This document shows positions 16,010-24,264 of a stretch of 64,000 bases of DNA, piece after piece (the first letter of the stretch is position 1; the number at the start of each line of letters is the position of its first letter). The stretch lies in assembly GCA_965371445.1 (NCBI GenBank), contig CBDUYN010000032.1, positions 1-64,000 on the forward strand, in the 5' to 3' direction. The notes under the pieces are model-generated. The model had not been told where the DNA came from, did no database searches, and saw nothing but the letters and a program-made list of their open reading frames with translations. The stretch comes from DASWIG01 sp965371445 (GTDB lineage Bacteria; Acidobacteriota; Thermoanaerobaculia; Multivoradales; J023). Made by a program: the position numbers and the translations under genes.

Positions 16010-17985
16010 GGCTTGATCTCCAAAGCGGACGGCGCCAGCCACTCCCGGGATTCCTCGACGAGGCGCCCAAAGGCCGCCGCGTCGCGGCGCACCGCCTCGG
16101 CGAGAGCCCGCTCGGACGCCTCGCGCCGACCGCGCTCGCGCTCGACGGCGGCCAGCGCAAAATAGAACGACACCGACTCGAAACCCAGGCCGGCAGCCCG
16201 GCGAACCCTCTCCTCGGCTTCGTCGAGCTTCCCCGCCCGAAGCTCCAGGAGCGCCGCGTTGACGAGCGGCGGCGGATAAGTCTCGACGAGCTCGATCGCT
16301 CGCAAATAGCACCGGTACGCCTCCCCCGGACGTCCGAGCTCTTCCCAGGCGACGCCCAGGTTGTTCCATATGCGCGGCTCGCCGGGCTTGAGCTCGGCGG
16401 CCCGCCGAAAGCCTTCGAGCGCCACGCTGTAGCGTTCGGCGGCGAGCGCCGCCGTGGCGAGCTGGAAGTGGGCGGCCGCGTCGTCCGCGTCGAGCTCGAC
16501 GCTGCGCCGCGCGTCCGCGAGCGCTTCCGCGAGGCGGCCCTTCTCGAGCTGGGCGAGCGAACGAAAGAAGAAATCCCGCGCGAAGCTCTCCGGCTCGACC
16601 GCCTGCGCGCTCACGATCGACACCGCCGCGGCGGCGGCGAAGACCGCGGCCCCTTTCCCGAGTTCGCCGAAACGTTTCGCACGAACCGCCTCGAAAAGCG
16701 TCAGGACGCCTCCCGCCCCAAGCACCGCCATCGCCGGCCACAGCGGGATGCGGTAACGGCTGTTGACAAAAAAGAGGACGACCGACCCGGAATAAAGCAC
16801 GACGAAGAGGCCGAGCCACAGCAAGATCCGCCGCTCGCCGTCTCTCCAGGCTGCCCAGGCACCGAGCGGGGCCAGGGCAAAGAGCAGCCACCAACGGACC
16901 GGTAGGAAGCGCAGCAGCGCCGACTCGTGCTCGGTGACGAAGTCCCAGCTCTTGTTGTTCGGGATCTCGCGGTTGGCGGCGAGGTAGGAGACCTTGCGCC
17001 CCATCAGGAGGACCCAGTCCGACGGCGCGGCGCGGACCTCCTCCCAGGTCCGGCCGAGCCAGTACCGCGACACGCTCCCCGGATCGGGATCGACGTCGCC
17101 GGTCGCCTCGCGATAGACCTCCTCGGCGAAGACCTGGACCGAATCGCGGTACTCCTCGCCGTAGGTCACCGGACGGTCCTGGCGCGGGATCCTGCCGTCG
17201 GCGCCCTGCTTGTTGCCAAGGTAGAGGTTGACGCCACCCGAGCCGCCAAGCCACTCAAAGTGTCCGGTGTAGCGCGCGTTGACGGCGCCGAAAGCGGCCA
17301 GCCCCAGGAAAGCGCCAGCCAGAGCGAGCCCGGCGAGCGTCGTGCGGTCCTTCCACCCGAGACGCCGCGGCCAGAGGGCGACGAGCGGCAACGCCGGGAG
17401 GAAGAGCAGGACGTTGGGCCGCGCCTGCGCCGCTACCGCCGTCACGAGGCCCGCCAGGAGCCAGCCGCGCCGGCGGTCGTCCTCGAGGCCCGAGAGGGCC
17501 CAAAGAAGCGACGTCACGAGAAACGTGAAAAGCGTCGTGATCAGAAGCTCCCCCTCGAAAAAAAGCGGCGGTCCGGCGAGGAGATAAAGTGTCCCGGCCA
17601 CGACGCCGGCGCTTTTTCGCCGAAAGAGGCGAGCCGCGAGCGCCACGACGAGAAGCACCGTCACGACGCCCAGCAGGTGCTGGGCCACGACCGCGAAGAG
17701 GCGTCCCCAATCGCCGCCCAGGCGGTGCCAGAGGGCCAGGAAGAAGGGATAGAGGAGCGGACGAAACCCCGGATTGACCTCGGCGATCGAGCGCCCTTCG
17801 GCCAGCAACCGGCCCACCGTGTCGTAGTACTTCTCGTCGAGGACGGGGACGTTCATAAACGCCGACGCCGCGTGCTCCGAAAGGTAGGCGAGGCGAAGAC
17901 CCAGGGCGCTCGTGCCGAGCCACAGGAAAGCCCGCAGGGAGAGAGGGTCCTCCGAGGTTTTTTCTTCTCGCCGGTCCTCCGTCAA
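16006..17985 (-). CDS. GT39-like membrane glycosyltransferase with TPR tail
   Basis: This 659-residue protein has about ten transmembrane helices (residues 20-440), with acidic residues in the first external loop (VPVLDEKYY), as in dolichyl-phosphate- or polyprenyl-phosphate-sugar-dependent transferases of the GT39/ArnT group. Residues about 460-640 are TPR repeats (WNNLGVAWEELGRPGEAYRCY). It would transfer a lipid-linked sugar outside the membrane. The TTG start at 17985 overlaps the class V aminotransferase stop by four bases. Its own end overlaps the SGNH hydrolase start. Confidence 0.8.
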   Translation of the reverse strand: MTEDRREEKTSEDPLSLRAFLWLGTSALGLRLAYLSEHAASAFMNVPVLDEKYYDTVGRLLAEGRSIAEVNPGFRPLLYPFFLALWHRLGGDWGRLFAVVAQHLLGVVTVLLVVALAARLFRRKSAGVVAGTLYLLAGPPLFFEGELLITTLFTFLVTSLLWALSGLEDDRRRGWLLAGLVTAVAAQARPNVLLFLPALPLVALWPRRLGWKDRTTLAGLALAGAFLGLAAFGAVNARYTGHFEWLGGSGGVNLYLGNKQGADGRIPRQDRPVTYGEEYRDSVQVFAEEVYREATGDVDPDPGSVSRYWLGRTWEEVRAAPSDWVLLMGRKVSYLAANREIPNNKSWDFVTEHESALLRFLPVRWWLLFALAPLGAWAAWRDGERRILLWLGLFVVLYSGSVVLFFVNSRYRIPLWPAMAVLGAGGVLTLFEAVRAKRFGELGKGAAVFAAAAAVSIVSAQAVEPESFARDFFFRSLAQLEKGRLAEALADARRSVELDADDAAAHFQLATAALAAERYSVALEGFRRAAELKPGEPRIWNNLGVAWEELGRPGEAYRCYLRAIELVETYPPPLVNAALLELRAGKLDEAEERVRRAAGLGFESVSFYFALAAVERERGRREASERALAEAVRRDAAAFGRLVEESREWLAPSALEIKP

Positions 17986-18806
17986 GATTCGGGCTCCCCG
18001 GACGCGAGCCACTCCAGGACGCGGTCGACGTCGCCGGCGGTGTGCCAGCCGTGGAGGGCGACGCGCAGGTACCCCTCGCGGACGGAGGCGTAGATGCCGC
18101 GCCCGAAGCCGCGCTTCAGGAGGGTGTCGAGCCCCTGGGGACCGCGTCCGCCGTGGTAGAGCGAGACGATCGAGCCGAGCCGTCCGGCGGCGTCGAGCTC
18201 GCCGAGGCGTTCGCCGCAGCCCGCGGCGAGCCGGCCGAGGTCGAGGACGAGGCCGTCCTGGAAGCGCACCCAGCTGACGGAGAGGACCCGGGTCTCGGGG
18301 GCCAAGGCGTCGAGAAGCCGCTCCTCGGCCCCGGTCCCGGCCGTCGGAGGCGTTGAATCCCAGGCTCGGGCCCCGGCCTGGTGGCCTTCCCACAGAGGGA
18401 CCTCGCGCAGGGCGACACCGCGCGGTGCGAGCGAGCGCCACGGGTAGTAGTTCGACGGGAACTCGCCGAGCGGCAGCACCACCTCGTCGCCCGGCTGCCA
18501 GTCGATGCCCTGGGCGACGGTTACGAGCCCCGTCGAGGTGCTCGGCAGGAGGGTCACGTCGTCGGCGTGCCCTCCGAGGAGCGCCGCGGCCGCCTGGCGG
18601 GTCTCCTGCGGCACGGCGAGGAAGTCCTCCTGCCACCGGAGCGTCCAGGGCCGGGTCTCGCGCGGCAGGAAGGCCTCAAAAGCGGCGACGGCCGAGAGCG
18701 GCACCGGGCCTTCGGCGCAGTGCATGACCCAGAGGATGCCTTCCTCCAAGTCGAAGAGCTCCGGGGAGAGCGGGGGAGTGGGGTCCTCTTTCATTTCGAT
18801 CGTCAC
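17982..18806 (-). CDS. Class V aminotransferase-like protein lacking its PLP-lysine segment
   Basis: Residues 1-185 of this 274-residue protein match the N-terminal part of class V (kynureninase/cysteine-desulfurase-like) PLP enzymes, including LLPSTSTGLVTVAQ and the VSWVRFQDGL strand. The last 75 residues (GSIVSLYH, then SVREGYLRVALHGWHT) match the C-terminal small domain. The section that normally carries the PLP-binding Asp, the Schiff-base lysine (GHKW type) and the start of the small domain is missing near residues 190-200 without a frame change. The protein is therefore about 100 residues shorter than the usual 370-400 and cannot be a normal transaminase. It may be a decayed gene still translated as the first member of this operon. 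Confidence 0.75.
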   Translation of the reverse strand: MTIEMKEDPTPPLSPELFDLEEGILWVMHCAEGPVPLSAVAAFEAFLPRETRPWTLRWQEDFLAVPQETRQAAAALLGGHADDVTLLPSTSTGLVTVAQGIDWQPGDEVVLPLGEFPSNYYPWRSLAPRGVALREVPLWEGHQAGARAWDSTPPTAGTGAEERLLDALAPETRVLSVSWVRFQDGLVLDLGRLAAGCGERLGELDAAGRLGSIVSLYHGGRGPQGLDTLLKRGFGRGIYASVREGYLRVALHGWHTAGDVDRVLEWLASGEPES

Positions 18807-18845
18807 CTTGAGCCGTCTGTGGATCGTACGCGAAGTCGCCTGTCC

Positions 18846-18874
18846 TTGACAGAGTCAGGCTGGCGCCGTACATT
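18846..18874 (+). promoter_or_regulatory. Strong sigma70-type promoter
   Basis: TTGACA (18846-18851), a 17-base spacer and TACATT (18869-18874) give a near-consensus promoter. It would start a message about 29 bases before the ATG at 18910 and drive the secreted protein and GT39-like gene pair. Confidence 0.75.
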
Positions 18875-18909
18875 GGGTGGGAGCAGCGAACGTGCTGCCA
18901 AGGATCGCC

Positions 18910-19563
18910 ATGAGCCCGAAACGCCTCTTAATCTTCGTCGCCGTCCTCCTGGCCGCGGCGCCGCTTTGCGCGCAGGTCCCCATCGTCGGTGCCGAGCCGA
19001 CCGAATGCTTCCCCGAGGGCGACAACGGCATCGTCTTCGCCACCATCGGCGAGGAGCCGAGCGGCGGCGTTTCCACGCGCCTCTACTTCCGCTGGGACCA
19101 GGACGAGGACTTCTACTACGTCTTCATGACGGCCGCCGGCAACGGCCGGTACTGGGCGACGCCGCCCAAGCCGGATCCCGAGAACGAGGGCATCGAGTAC
19201 TACGTCGCCCTGATCGATCCCCTGGGCGAGGTCCTGGCCAAGTCCGACGCGCTCCACTCGCCGGTCGATAACGACTGCGAAGTCGAGCTCGACGAGCGGC
19301 AACGCGGCGCCGCCGAGAACCTGACGGTGGGCGAGACCACGTTCGAGCAGGTCGGCGAGGAGGTCGACGGCTTCCTCTGCGACGGTATCGTCAGCCGGAT
19401 CAATCCCGACGGGGTGCTGCGCGGCGACGAGGCCTGCCGTGCCTGCGTCATCGCCTGGGAGCGACGCAAGGCGCTGCTTTTGCCCATCGTCGGTTCCGCG
19501 GCGCTTGGCGGGTTGATCCTCACCCGCGACGAGTCGCCGAAGGCTTCGCCGTTCGATCCATGA
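18910..19563 (+). CDS. Exported protein of unknown function
   Basis: This 217-residue protein has a clear Sec signal peptide (RLLIFVAVLLAAAPLCA). Its exported body is acidic and beta-rich, with VSTRLYFRWDQ and YYVFMTAAG. Four or more cysteines, two in ACRAC, could form disulfides. A hydrophobic segment near the C-terminus (about 188-206) precedes a short tail. AAGGAT six bases before the ATG fixes the start. It overlaps the next gene by ATGA. The family is not recognised; a role as an envelope accessory to the downstream membrane transferase is guesswork from coupling. Confidence 0.7.
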   Translation: MSPKRLLIFVAVLLAAAPLCAQVPIVGAEPTECFPEGDNGIVFATIGEEPSGGVSTRLYFRWDQDEDFYYVFMTAAGNGRYWATPPKPDPENEGIEYYVALIDPLGEVLAKSDALHSPVDNDCEVELDERQRGAAENLTVGETTFEQVGEEVDGFLCDGIVSRINPDGVLRGDEACRACVIAWERRKALLLPIVGSAALGGLILTRDESPKASPFDP

Positions 19564-20915
19564 GCGCGGCTGGAGAGCGTGCCGTCCCGCGGCGCGAGGG
19601 AGGGCTGCGCCTGCGCGGCCTCGGCAAGGGCGGCCCCTGGGTGGCGTTTGCCGCTGCGGTCCTGGCGGCTCTGTTTTTTCATCTGGCGCTGCCCGAGAGG
19701 TTCGCGGTCAACGACTCCACCGACTATCTCGGTAATTACGAGCCGATCGCGCGGAACATCCTCGCGGGGAAGGGCTTCGTCGACGAGAACGGAAGCCCGG
19801 CGATCCGCTACCCTCCCGGCTATCCGATCTTCCTCGCCGCCCTCTTCCGAGTCTCCGAGGGCCTCGGTCTTTCGCCGTCCATCGCGCTCAGGTCTTTCAT
19901 CCTGGGTGCTACGGGCACGGCCGCGCTTCTCGTCTACCTCGTCGCCCGGACGGCGTTCGGGCCGGTGGGCGCGCTCTTGGCGGCGCTTGGATGGTCGTTT
20001 TATCCCTTCACGCTTTGGCTCACCAAGCAACCCAACAGCGAGGTTCTCTTCACGCCGCTCCTCTACGGCGGCTTCTACTTCTTCTGGACGGCGATGAGGC
20101 GCGACGAAACGCGGGGCGGCGATCCGCCGGGCGGCGATCCGCCGGGCGGCGATCCGCCGCGTGGTCGTGTTTTCGTGGCCGGCGTCTTCTTCAGCGCGGC
20201 GATGCTCGTGCGTCCGATCGCGATGCTCGTCCCCTTCGTGCTGGCGCCCTTCGTACGCTTTTGGCGCGGCGACCTCACGGCGTACCGGCACCTCCAGCTC
20301 GTCTTTTTCCTCCTCGCCGGGACCGCCCTGCCGGCCGTGCCGTGGGGGCTGTGGAACGTCCACGACGGAAATGGCTGGATCGTCCTCGGCGTCGGCGGAC
20401 AACGGGCGATACTGGACGGGTTCACCTTCAGCGTCCGCGCCAACCAGGAGTGGCGCAAGCCGATCGATCTGCCCGATGACGTCGAGAGACTGATGCGAGC
20501 CGTCGATCGCCGCGAGGCGGAGATGAAAACGGTACGCAGCGCCTTGCGCGTCGTGGCCGACGAGGCCCGGCAGAGGCCCCTCGCAATGGTCAAGCTCCTG
20601 TCGTTGAAGGCGGCCCGCAGCTGGTACGCCACCGACAGCCGGCGTTTCGACAAGGTCATCCTCCTGCTCCAGATCCCTTTCGCCGTCTTGTTCCTGGTGA
20701 GCGCCAGAGCGGCGTGGCGGCTGGGAGGCGAGCCCCGGAAGATGATCCAGGGAGCGACGACGGTCGTCGTGTACTTCTGGCTCATGAATCTCGTCAGCAA
20801 TTCGCTTCTACGCTACATGACGCCGGCGATCGGCCTTTTGTTCCTCGCCCTTCCCGCCCTGGGGCGCTGCCTCACCACATCGCCCTCAGGAACGCCACGA
20901 GCCCGAGTACGGTGA
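19560..20915 (+). CDS. GT39/ArnT-like membrane glycosyltransferase
   Basis: This 451-residue protein has about ten transmembrane helices. After the first helix an external loop contains DSTDYLGNYEPIARNIL, the acidic-loop pattern of polyprenyl-phosphate-sugar transferases, and YPPGYPIFLA follows. Residues 186-200 are three exact GGDPP repeats, encoded by a 15-bp tandem repeat, in a loop between helices. The start overlaps the preceding exported-protein gene (ATGA). The 3' end overlaps the convergent transglutaminase-like gene by 44 bases. Confidence 0.78.
   Translation: MSAAGERAVPRREGGLRLRGLGKGGPWVAFAAAVLAALFFHLALPERFAVNDSTDYLGNYEPIARNILAGKGFVDENGSPAIRYPPGYPIFLAALFRVSEGLGLSPSIALRSFILGATGTAALLVYLVARTAFGPVGALLAALGWSFYPFTLWLTKQPNSEVLFTPLLYGGFYFFWTAMRRDETRGGDPPGGDPPGGDPPRGRVFVAGVFFSAAMLVRPIAMLVPFVLAPFVRFWRGDLTAYRHLQLVFFLLAGTALPAVPWGLWNVHDGNGWIVLGVGGQRAILDGFTFSVRANQEWRKPIDLPDDVERLMRAVDRREAEMKTVRSALRVVADEARQRPLAMVKLLSLKAARSWYATDSRRFDKVILLLQIPFAVLFLVSARAAWRLGGEPRKMIQGATTVVVYFWLMNLVSNSLLRYMTPAIGLLFLALPALGRCLTTSPSGTPRARVR
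20115..20159. repeat. 15-bp x 3 tandem repeat coding for GGDPP
   Basis: Three identical copies of GGCGGCGATCCGCCG lie in frame inside the GT39-like gene. Each unit contains the hairpin GGCGG-CGAT-CCGCC. The same hairpin occurs at 24199-24212 in a pseudogene remnant, so the unit may be a small palindromic repeat that expanded in the gene. Confidence 0.8.
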
Positions 20916-21816
20916 CCGCCGCCAGGACGGCGCCCGACGCCGCGACGGCCGCCATCCACTGGCGCAACGCCGCGACCCGCCGCAGCGTCCGGCGGCGGTT
21001 GCGGGCGTTGGTGTAGAGGTGGAAGCGCTGGTAGGTGCCGCGGAGGATCATCGCGAAGTGCAGCAAGGGGATCGGCACCCGCCCGACGTGGCGCAGGAAC
21101 CGGTCCTGGCGGAAGACGTCGTTGCCGACCAGCAGGAAGAAGTGACGCCGACCCTCGAAGTAGCGCTCGACGTAGCGCTGCCGCCGTTCGCCGGCCGACC
21201 CTTCCGGGTCGACGTCCCGGAGCCGGATCTCCTCCGTGCGGTCCGCCGTCGCCAGGTCGACAATTTCGGTGACGGAGAGGGGGACGCCGTCGCCGCCCGC
21301 GACAGCATAGAGGGAGTAAAAAGGATCGAGGAAGACCCATTTGTCGAATTCGCCCGCCCAGACCTCGGTCATGGCGTGGCCCACGCCGCGTCCTTCGAAG
21401 CTCTCGCACAGGCCCCACTCCCGGGCCGTGAGGCCGGCGGCGGCCATGAGGCCGAGGAAGACCTGGGTGTAGTCGCTGCAGACGCCGGCGCCGCCGGCGT
21501 AGACGCGCTCGAGAGCCCGTACCGAGTCGACGCCCAGGCCCGGCCCGCGACGGTGGCCCGCCGACAGGTCGTAGGCGATGCGACGGGCCGTGGCGAAGCT
21601 CCCCGCGTCGTCGTCGTCGATTCCCGAGACGCGCTCGGCGAAGCTCCTGGGGACGTCGGACCGGCTCGTCGGTGAGGGCCGGCGGAAGATCTCGTCGCCG
21701 CCGATGCGGAGGATCAGGGCATAGCGGAATCGGTAAAGAAAAGGATGACGCTTCAGCCGATTGCGGAGCGCCGCGAGCCGATCGCGCCACCCTCCGGAAA
21801 GGTCTCCGCGGCTCAT
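20872..21816 (-). CDS. Transglutaminase-like cysteine protease-fold protein
   Basis: In this 314-residue protein the triad pattern is Cys in GAGVCSDYTQ, His in GVGHAMTEVW and Asp in VFLDPFY, as in bacterial transglutaminase-like domains. A basic N-terminal stretch precedes it and a transmembrane helix lies at the very C-terminus (about 288-310). The ATG at 21816 overlaps the stop of the upstream fusion gene by four bases. The role may be peptide cleavage or crosslinking linked to glycan assembly; the substrate is unknown. Confidence 0.82.
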   Translation of the reverse strand: MSRGDLSGGWRDRLAALRNRLKRHPFLYRFRYALILRIGGDEIFRRPSPTSRSDVPRSFAERVSGIDDDDAGSFATARRIAYDLSAGHRRGPGLGVDSVRALERVYAGGAGVCSDYTQVFLGLMAAAGLTAREWGLCESFEGRGVGHAMTEVWAGEFDKWVFLDPFYSLYAVAGGDGVPLSVTEIVDLATADRTEEIRLRDVDPEGSAGERRQRYVERYFEGRRHFFLLVGNDVFRQDRFLRHVGRVPIPLLHFAMILRGTYQRFHLYTNARNRRRTLRRVAALRQWMAAVAASGAVLAAVTVLGLVAFLRAMW

Positions 21817-23915
21817 GGGACGCTCTCCAACCTGGCGTCGCTGTCGCTGGCGGCAGGCAAAGCGCCGAGCACCGAAGACAAGAGCCGCCGGGCGACGGCC
21901 TCGTGGGCGTCGGCGTCGGGGTGGGAATCGATGACGTTGATCCAATGGGACGTTGATCGGGTCCCTTCAAAGACCTCCAGGAGATCGGCGACCTCGATCC
22001 CCCGCTCGCGGCAGAAGCCCGCGATCGCGGCGTGGGCCGCACCGCCTTGGTAGCTCTCGAGCTCGACCAAGAGAGGGTAGACGGCCACCAGAAAGGCGCA
22101 GCCCGCCTCCCGGCAATATTCGGCGATTCCGTCGAGGGCCCGCCGTGACTCGCTCCAGCCGGGATTCTCCTCGGTGAACCCTTGGTAGATCTTCTCCACC
22201 CAGGAGAGCTCGACGCTGTCGAGAAGGCCGATGCGTCGAAGAAGCATCCCGAGGCGTGGCACGAGGAGCCTGACGAGCACCGAGCGCCTCTCGAGCTCGA
22301 GCACCAGGCCGCGCAAGCCGGCGTTCCGCGAGTAGCGGGTGATCTCCTCGTCCGGGTCGATCTCGACGACGGGCACTGCGGCGTCCTCCGGCGGCGGCTG
22401 TTCGCCGCCGTTTCGTGGAGCGAGCTCGGGGCTGTACTCGACGTCGTTAAGGTTGTAGATCAGAAGCACCAGATCGGGCGCGTAGAGTGGGCCCATCTCC
22501 TCGAGCCGCAGAAGCTCCTCGACGGTGTTGTGGCCCGGCTCCGCGGCGTTGACCACCTCGACGCGGCGCCCCGCCTCGGCGAGCAGGGATTCGAGGCGCT
22601 TGGGAATCGTCTCGTGGACGTCGAGACCGACGCCCCAGGTGAAGGAATCGCCGAGAACGAGGATCCGTTCGGTGCCGGCTGGCTTGGGGACGTCGAAGTC
22701 CCGGTCGCGAAGCCCCTGAGCATTGACCTCCACCGGCCGGCCGTAGGTCGTTCCGGGAGGGCTCGAGGGGACGAGCTGGCGACAGACGAGCTCGAGGAGA
22801 AGGAGGGTGACTGCCAGGCTGACGAAGGTGAGCGCCAGGTTCCGGCCGTGATCGCGGAGACGTCTTCTCCGGACGCCGGCGGCCGGAGGGGGCTCGCTCG
22901 GCGATCCTGCGGACGGCTCTCCGTCTCGGTGAGGGGCTTCGGAGGGTCGCGCGGCCTTCATCCGGAAGGCATGGACGATGCCCGCGAGCTTGCCGAGGAC
23001 AAGCCCCACCCGGTCGCGGTCGCGGTGGCGGGCGAGAGCGGCGAAGAAGGCCACGAGGTCGACGAGCTGCACCCGCCAGAAGCGCAGCTCCTGGCCCAGG
23101 GTGCGCCGCGGCACGAGGTCGACGAAGACGTAGCGGTAGTTGACCGCGGTCATGTACGCGAAGTGCCGCAGGTCGACCCGCGAGCGCGGCGAGCGCAGGT
23201 GTCGGGCGCGGGCCCTGCCGTTTTCCAGCAGCCGCCAGCGGCGGCGGGCACGCAGAGCGAAGTGAGCGTCTTCCAGGATGGCGTAGCCGACGAAGAACTC
23301 CGAGAAGCGCAGCCCGGCGGCGAAGACCTCGCGGCGCCAGACGGCGCAGCCGGCGCCCATGAAGTCGATCTCCCGCAACCCCTCGTGCGGCGGCGCGAGG
23401 TAGCGGTTGATCGGATAGCCGGTCCCGAAGTCGTAGCGTCCCGGTTCGTAGGTGGTGAAGAGCCGTAGCCGGCGGTACCAGCGCCAGCGGCGCGAGCTGT
23501 CCGCCGCCAGGTGTTGGTTGGTGATGTAGCCGGCCACGCCGCCGAGGGTGCCCTCCGGATCGTCGGCAAAGACCTCGAGCATACGCTCCAGGTAATCGCT
23601 CTCCAAACGCACGTCGTCGTCGACGAAGGCGACGAACCTTCCCGTGCTGGCCTCGATGCCGACGTTCCTCTGGATCGCGGTACCCCCGCCGTGCCTCAGG
23701 TAACGGCAGCGGTAGGGGAGCTCCGGAGCGAGCGCCTCGACCACCACGCGGGTCCGTTCGTCTTCGTCCGGAGCCCCATCGACCAGCACGAGCTCCAAAG
23801 GCCGCACGCTCTGCTCGGCGAGGTTGGTGAGGAGCTCCCGCACTTCCTGGGGCCGGCCGAGGGTGGGCGTGACGACGGAGACTTCAGTCATCCCGCGTTT
23901 CGTTTGCGATACCAT
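21813..23915 (-). CDS. Fusion: GT2 glycosyltransferase + SGNH hydrolase
   Basis: This 700-residue protein has two enzymes. Residues 9-310 are a GT-A fold family 2 glycosyltransferase (VVTPTLGR, LVLVDGAPD, FVDDDVR as the DxD, and a LEDAHFALR acceptor motif). After a Pro/Ser-rich linker (about 320-350), a transmembrane helix (about 360-380) leads to an SGNH hydrolase. Its nucleophile serine is in LGDSFTWGVG, the Asn in IYNLNDVEY, and a terminal Asp/His in SHPDADAHEAV. The glycosyltransferase would sit in the cytoplasm and the hydrolase outside, coupling sugar transfer with acyl editing across the membrane. The start may be the ATG at 23915 or 23891. Confidence 0.88.
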   Translation of the reverse strand: MVSQTKRGMTEVSVVTPTLGRPQEVRELLTNLAEQSVRPLELVLVDGAPDEDERTRVVVEALAPELPYRCRYLRHGGGTAIQRNVGIEASTGRFVAFVDDDVRLESDYLERMLEVFADDPEGTLGGVAGYITNQHLAADSSRRWRWYRRLRLFTTYEPGRYDFGTGYPINRYLAPPHEGLREIDFMGAGCAVWRREVFAAGLRFSEFFVGYAILEDAHFALRARRRWRLLENGRARARHLRSPRSRVDLRHFAYMTAVNYRYVFVDLVPRRTLGQELRFWRVQLVDLVAFFAALARHRDRDRVGLVLGKLAGIVHAFRMKAARPSEAPHRDGEPSAGSPSEPPPAAGVRRRRLRDHGRNLALTFVSLAVTLLLLELVCRQLVPSSPPGTTYGRPVEVNAQGLRDRDFDVPKPAGTERILVLGDSFTWGVGLDVHETIPKRLESLLAEAGRRVEVVNAAEPGHNTVEELLRLEEMGPLYAPDLVLLIYNLNDVEYSPELAPRNGGEQPPPEDAAVPVVEIDPDEEITRYSRNAGLRGLVLELERRSVLVRLLVPRLGMLLRRIGLLDSVELSWVEKIYQGFTEENPGWSESRRALDGIAEYCREAGCAFLVAVYPLLVELESYQGGAAHAAIAGFCRERGIEVADLLEVFEGTRSTSHWINVIDSHPDADAHEAVARRLLSSVLGALPAASDSDARLESVP

Positions 23916-24264
23916 CCACCGATGATAGAGCGGAATCGCCCGGCGGAGATACCGTGTCCTGAGAGACCCTCGATCGAGAAAGCTGCGGGTCGTCTTCTGC
24001 GGAGCGGACGTCAGCTGGGCGGCAAGGCTCGGAGCCCCTCGCCGGATCCAGCGACGTCACCTCTTATTCTTCCTCAAGGCCTTCACCGACGGCGGCGGCC
24101 AAACGTAGCCTGGCACGATGGATGCTACGCCAGGGATTCGAGGCGCTTGGGAATCGTCTCGCGGACTCTTCCGGCCGTCGGCGTCCGGAGGAGGTCCGGG
24201 CGGCGATCCGCCGGACGGCCGTCCATCTGGGTGAGGCACTTCGGAGGATCGCATGACATGGCCG
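23916..24264. other. Gene-free stretch with decayed sequence
   Basis: No intact gene is found in these 349 bases. The right half (24131-24255) is a broken copy of part of the neighbouring GT2-SGNH gene, listed separately. On the plus strand a 41-codon open stretch (23983-24108, beginning LRVVFCGADVSWAARLG) has protein-like composition but no start signal and no recognised family. It may be another remnant. Confidence 0.6.
24131..24255 (-). pseudogene. Broken partial copy of the GT2-SGNH fusion gene
   Basis: Bases 24131-24161 are identical over 31 bp to 22584-22614 inside the fusion gene, coding ETIPKRLES. Bases 24168-24255 resemble the linker-coding region 22868-22950 (SEVPHPDGRPSGGSP compared with SEAPHRDGEPSAGSP). 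In the copy these two parts are joined directly. The roughly 250 bases between them in the intact gene are missing, and the two parts are in different frames. This is a duplicate of the neighbour, or of a lost paralogue, that decayed by deletion. Confidence 0.75.

Noticed and set aside
23983..24108. 41-codon plus-strand frame LRVVFCGADVSWAARLG
   Set aside because: No start codon context or ribosome-binding site, and it is too short to identify; mentioned only as part of the decayed gap.
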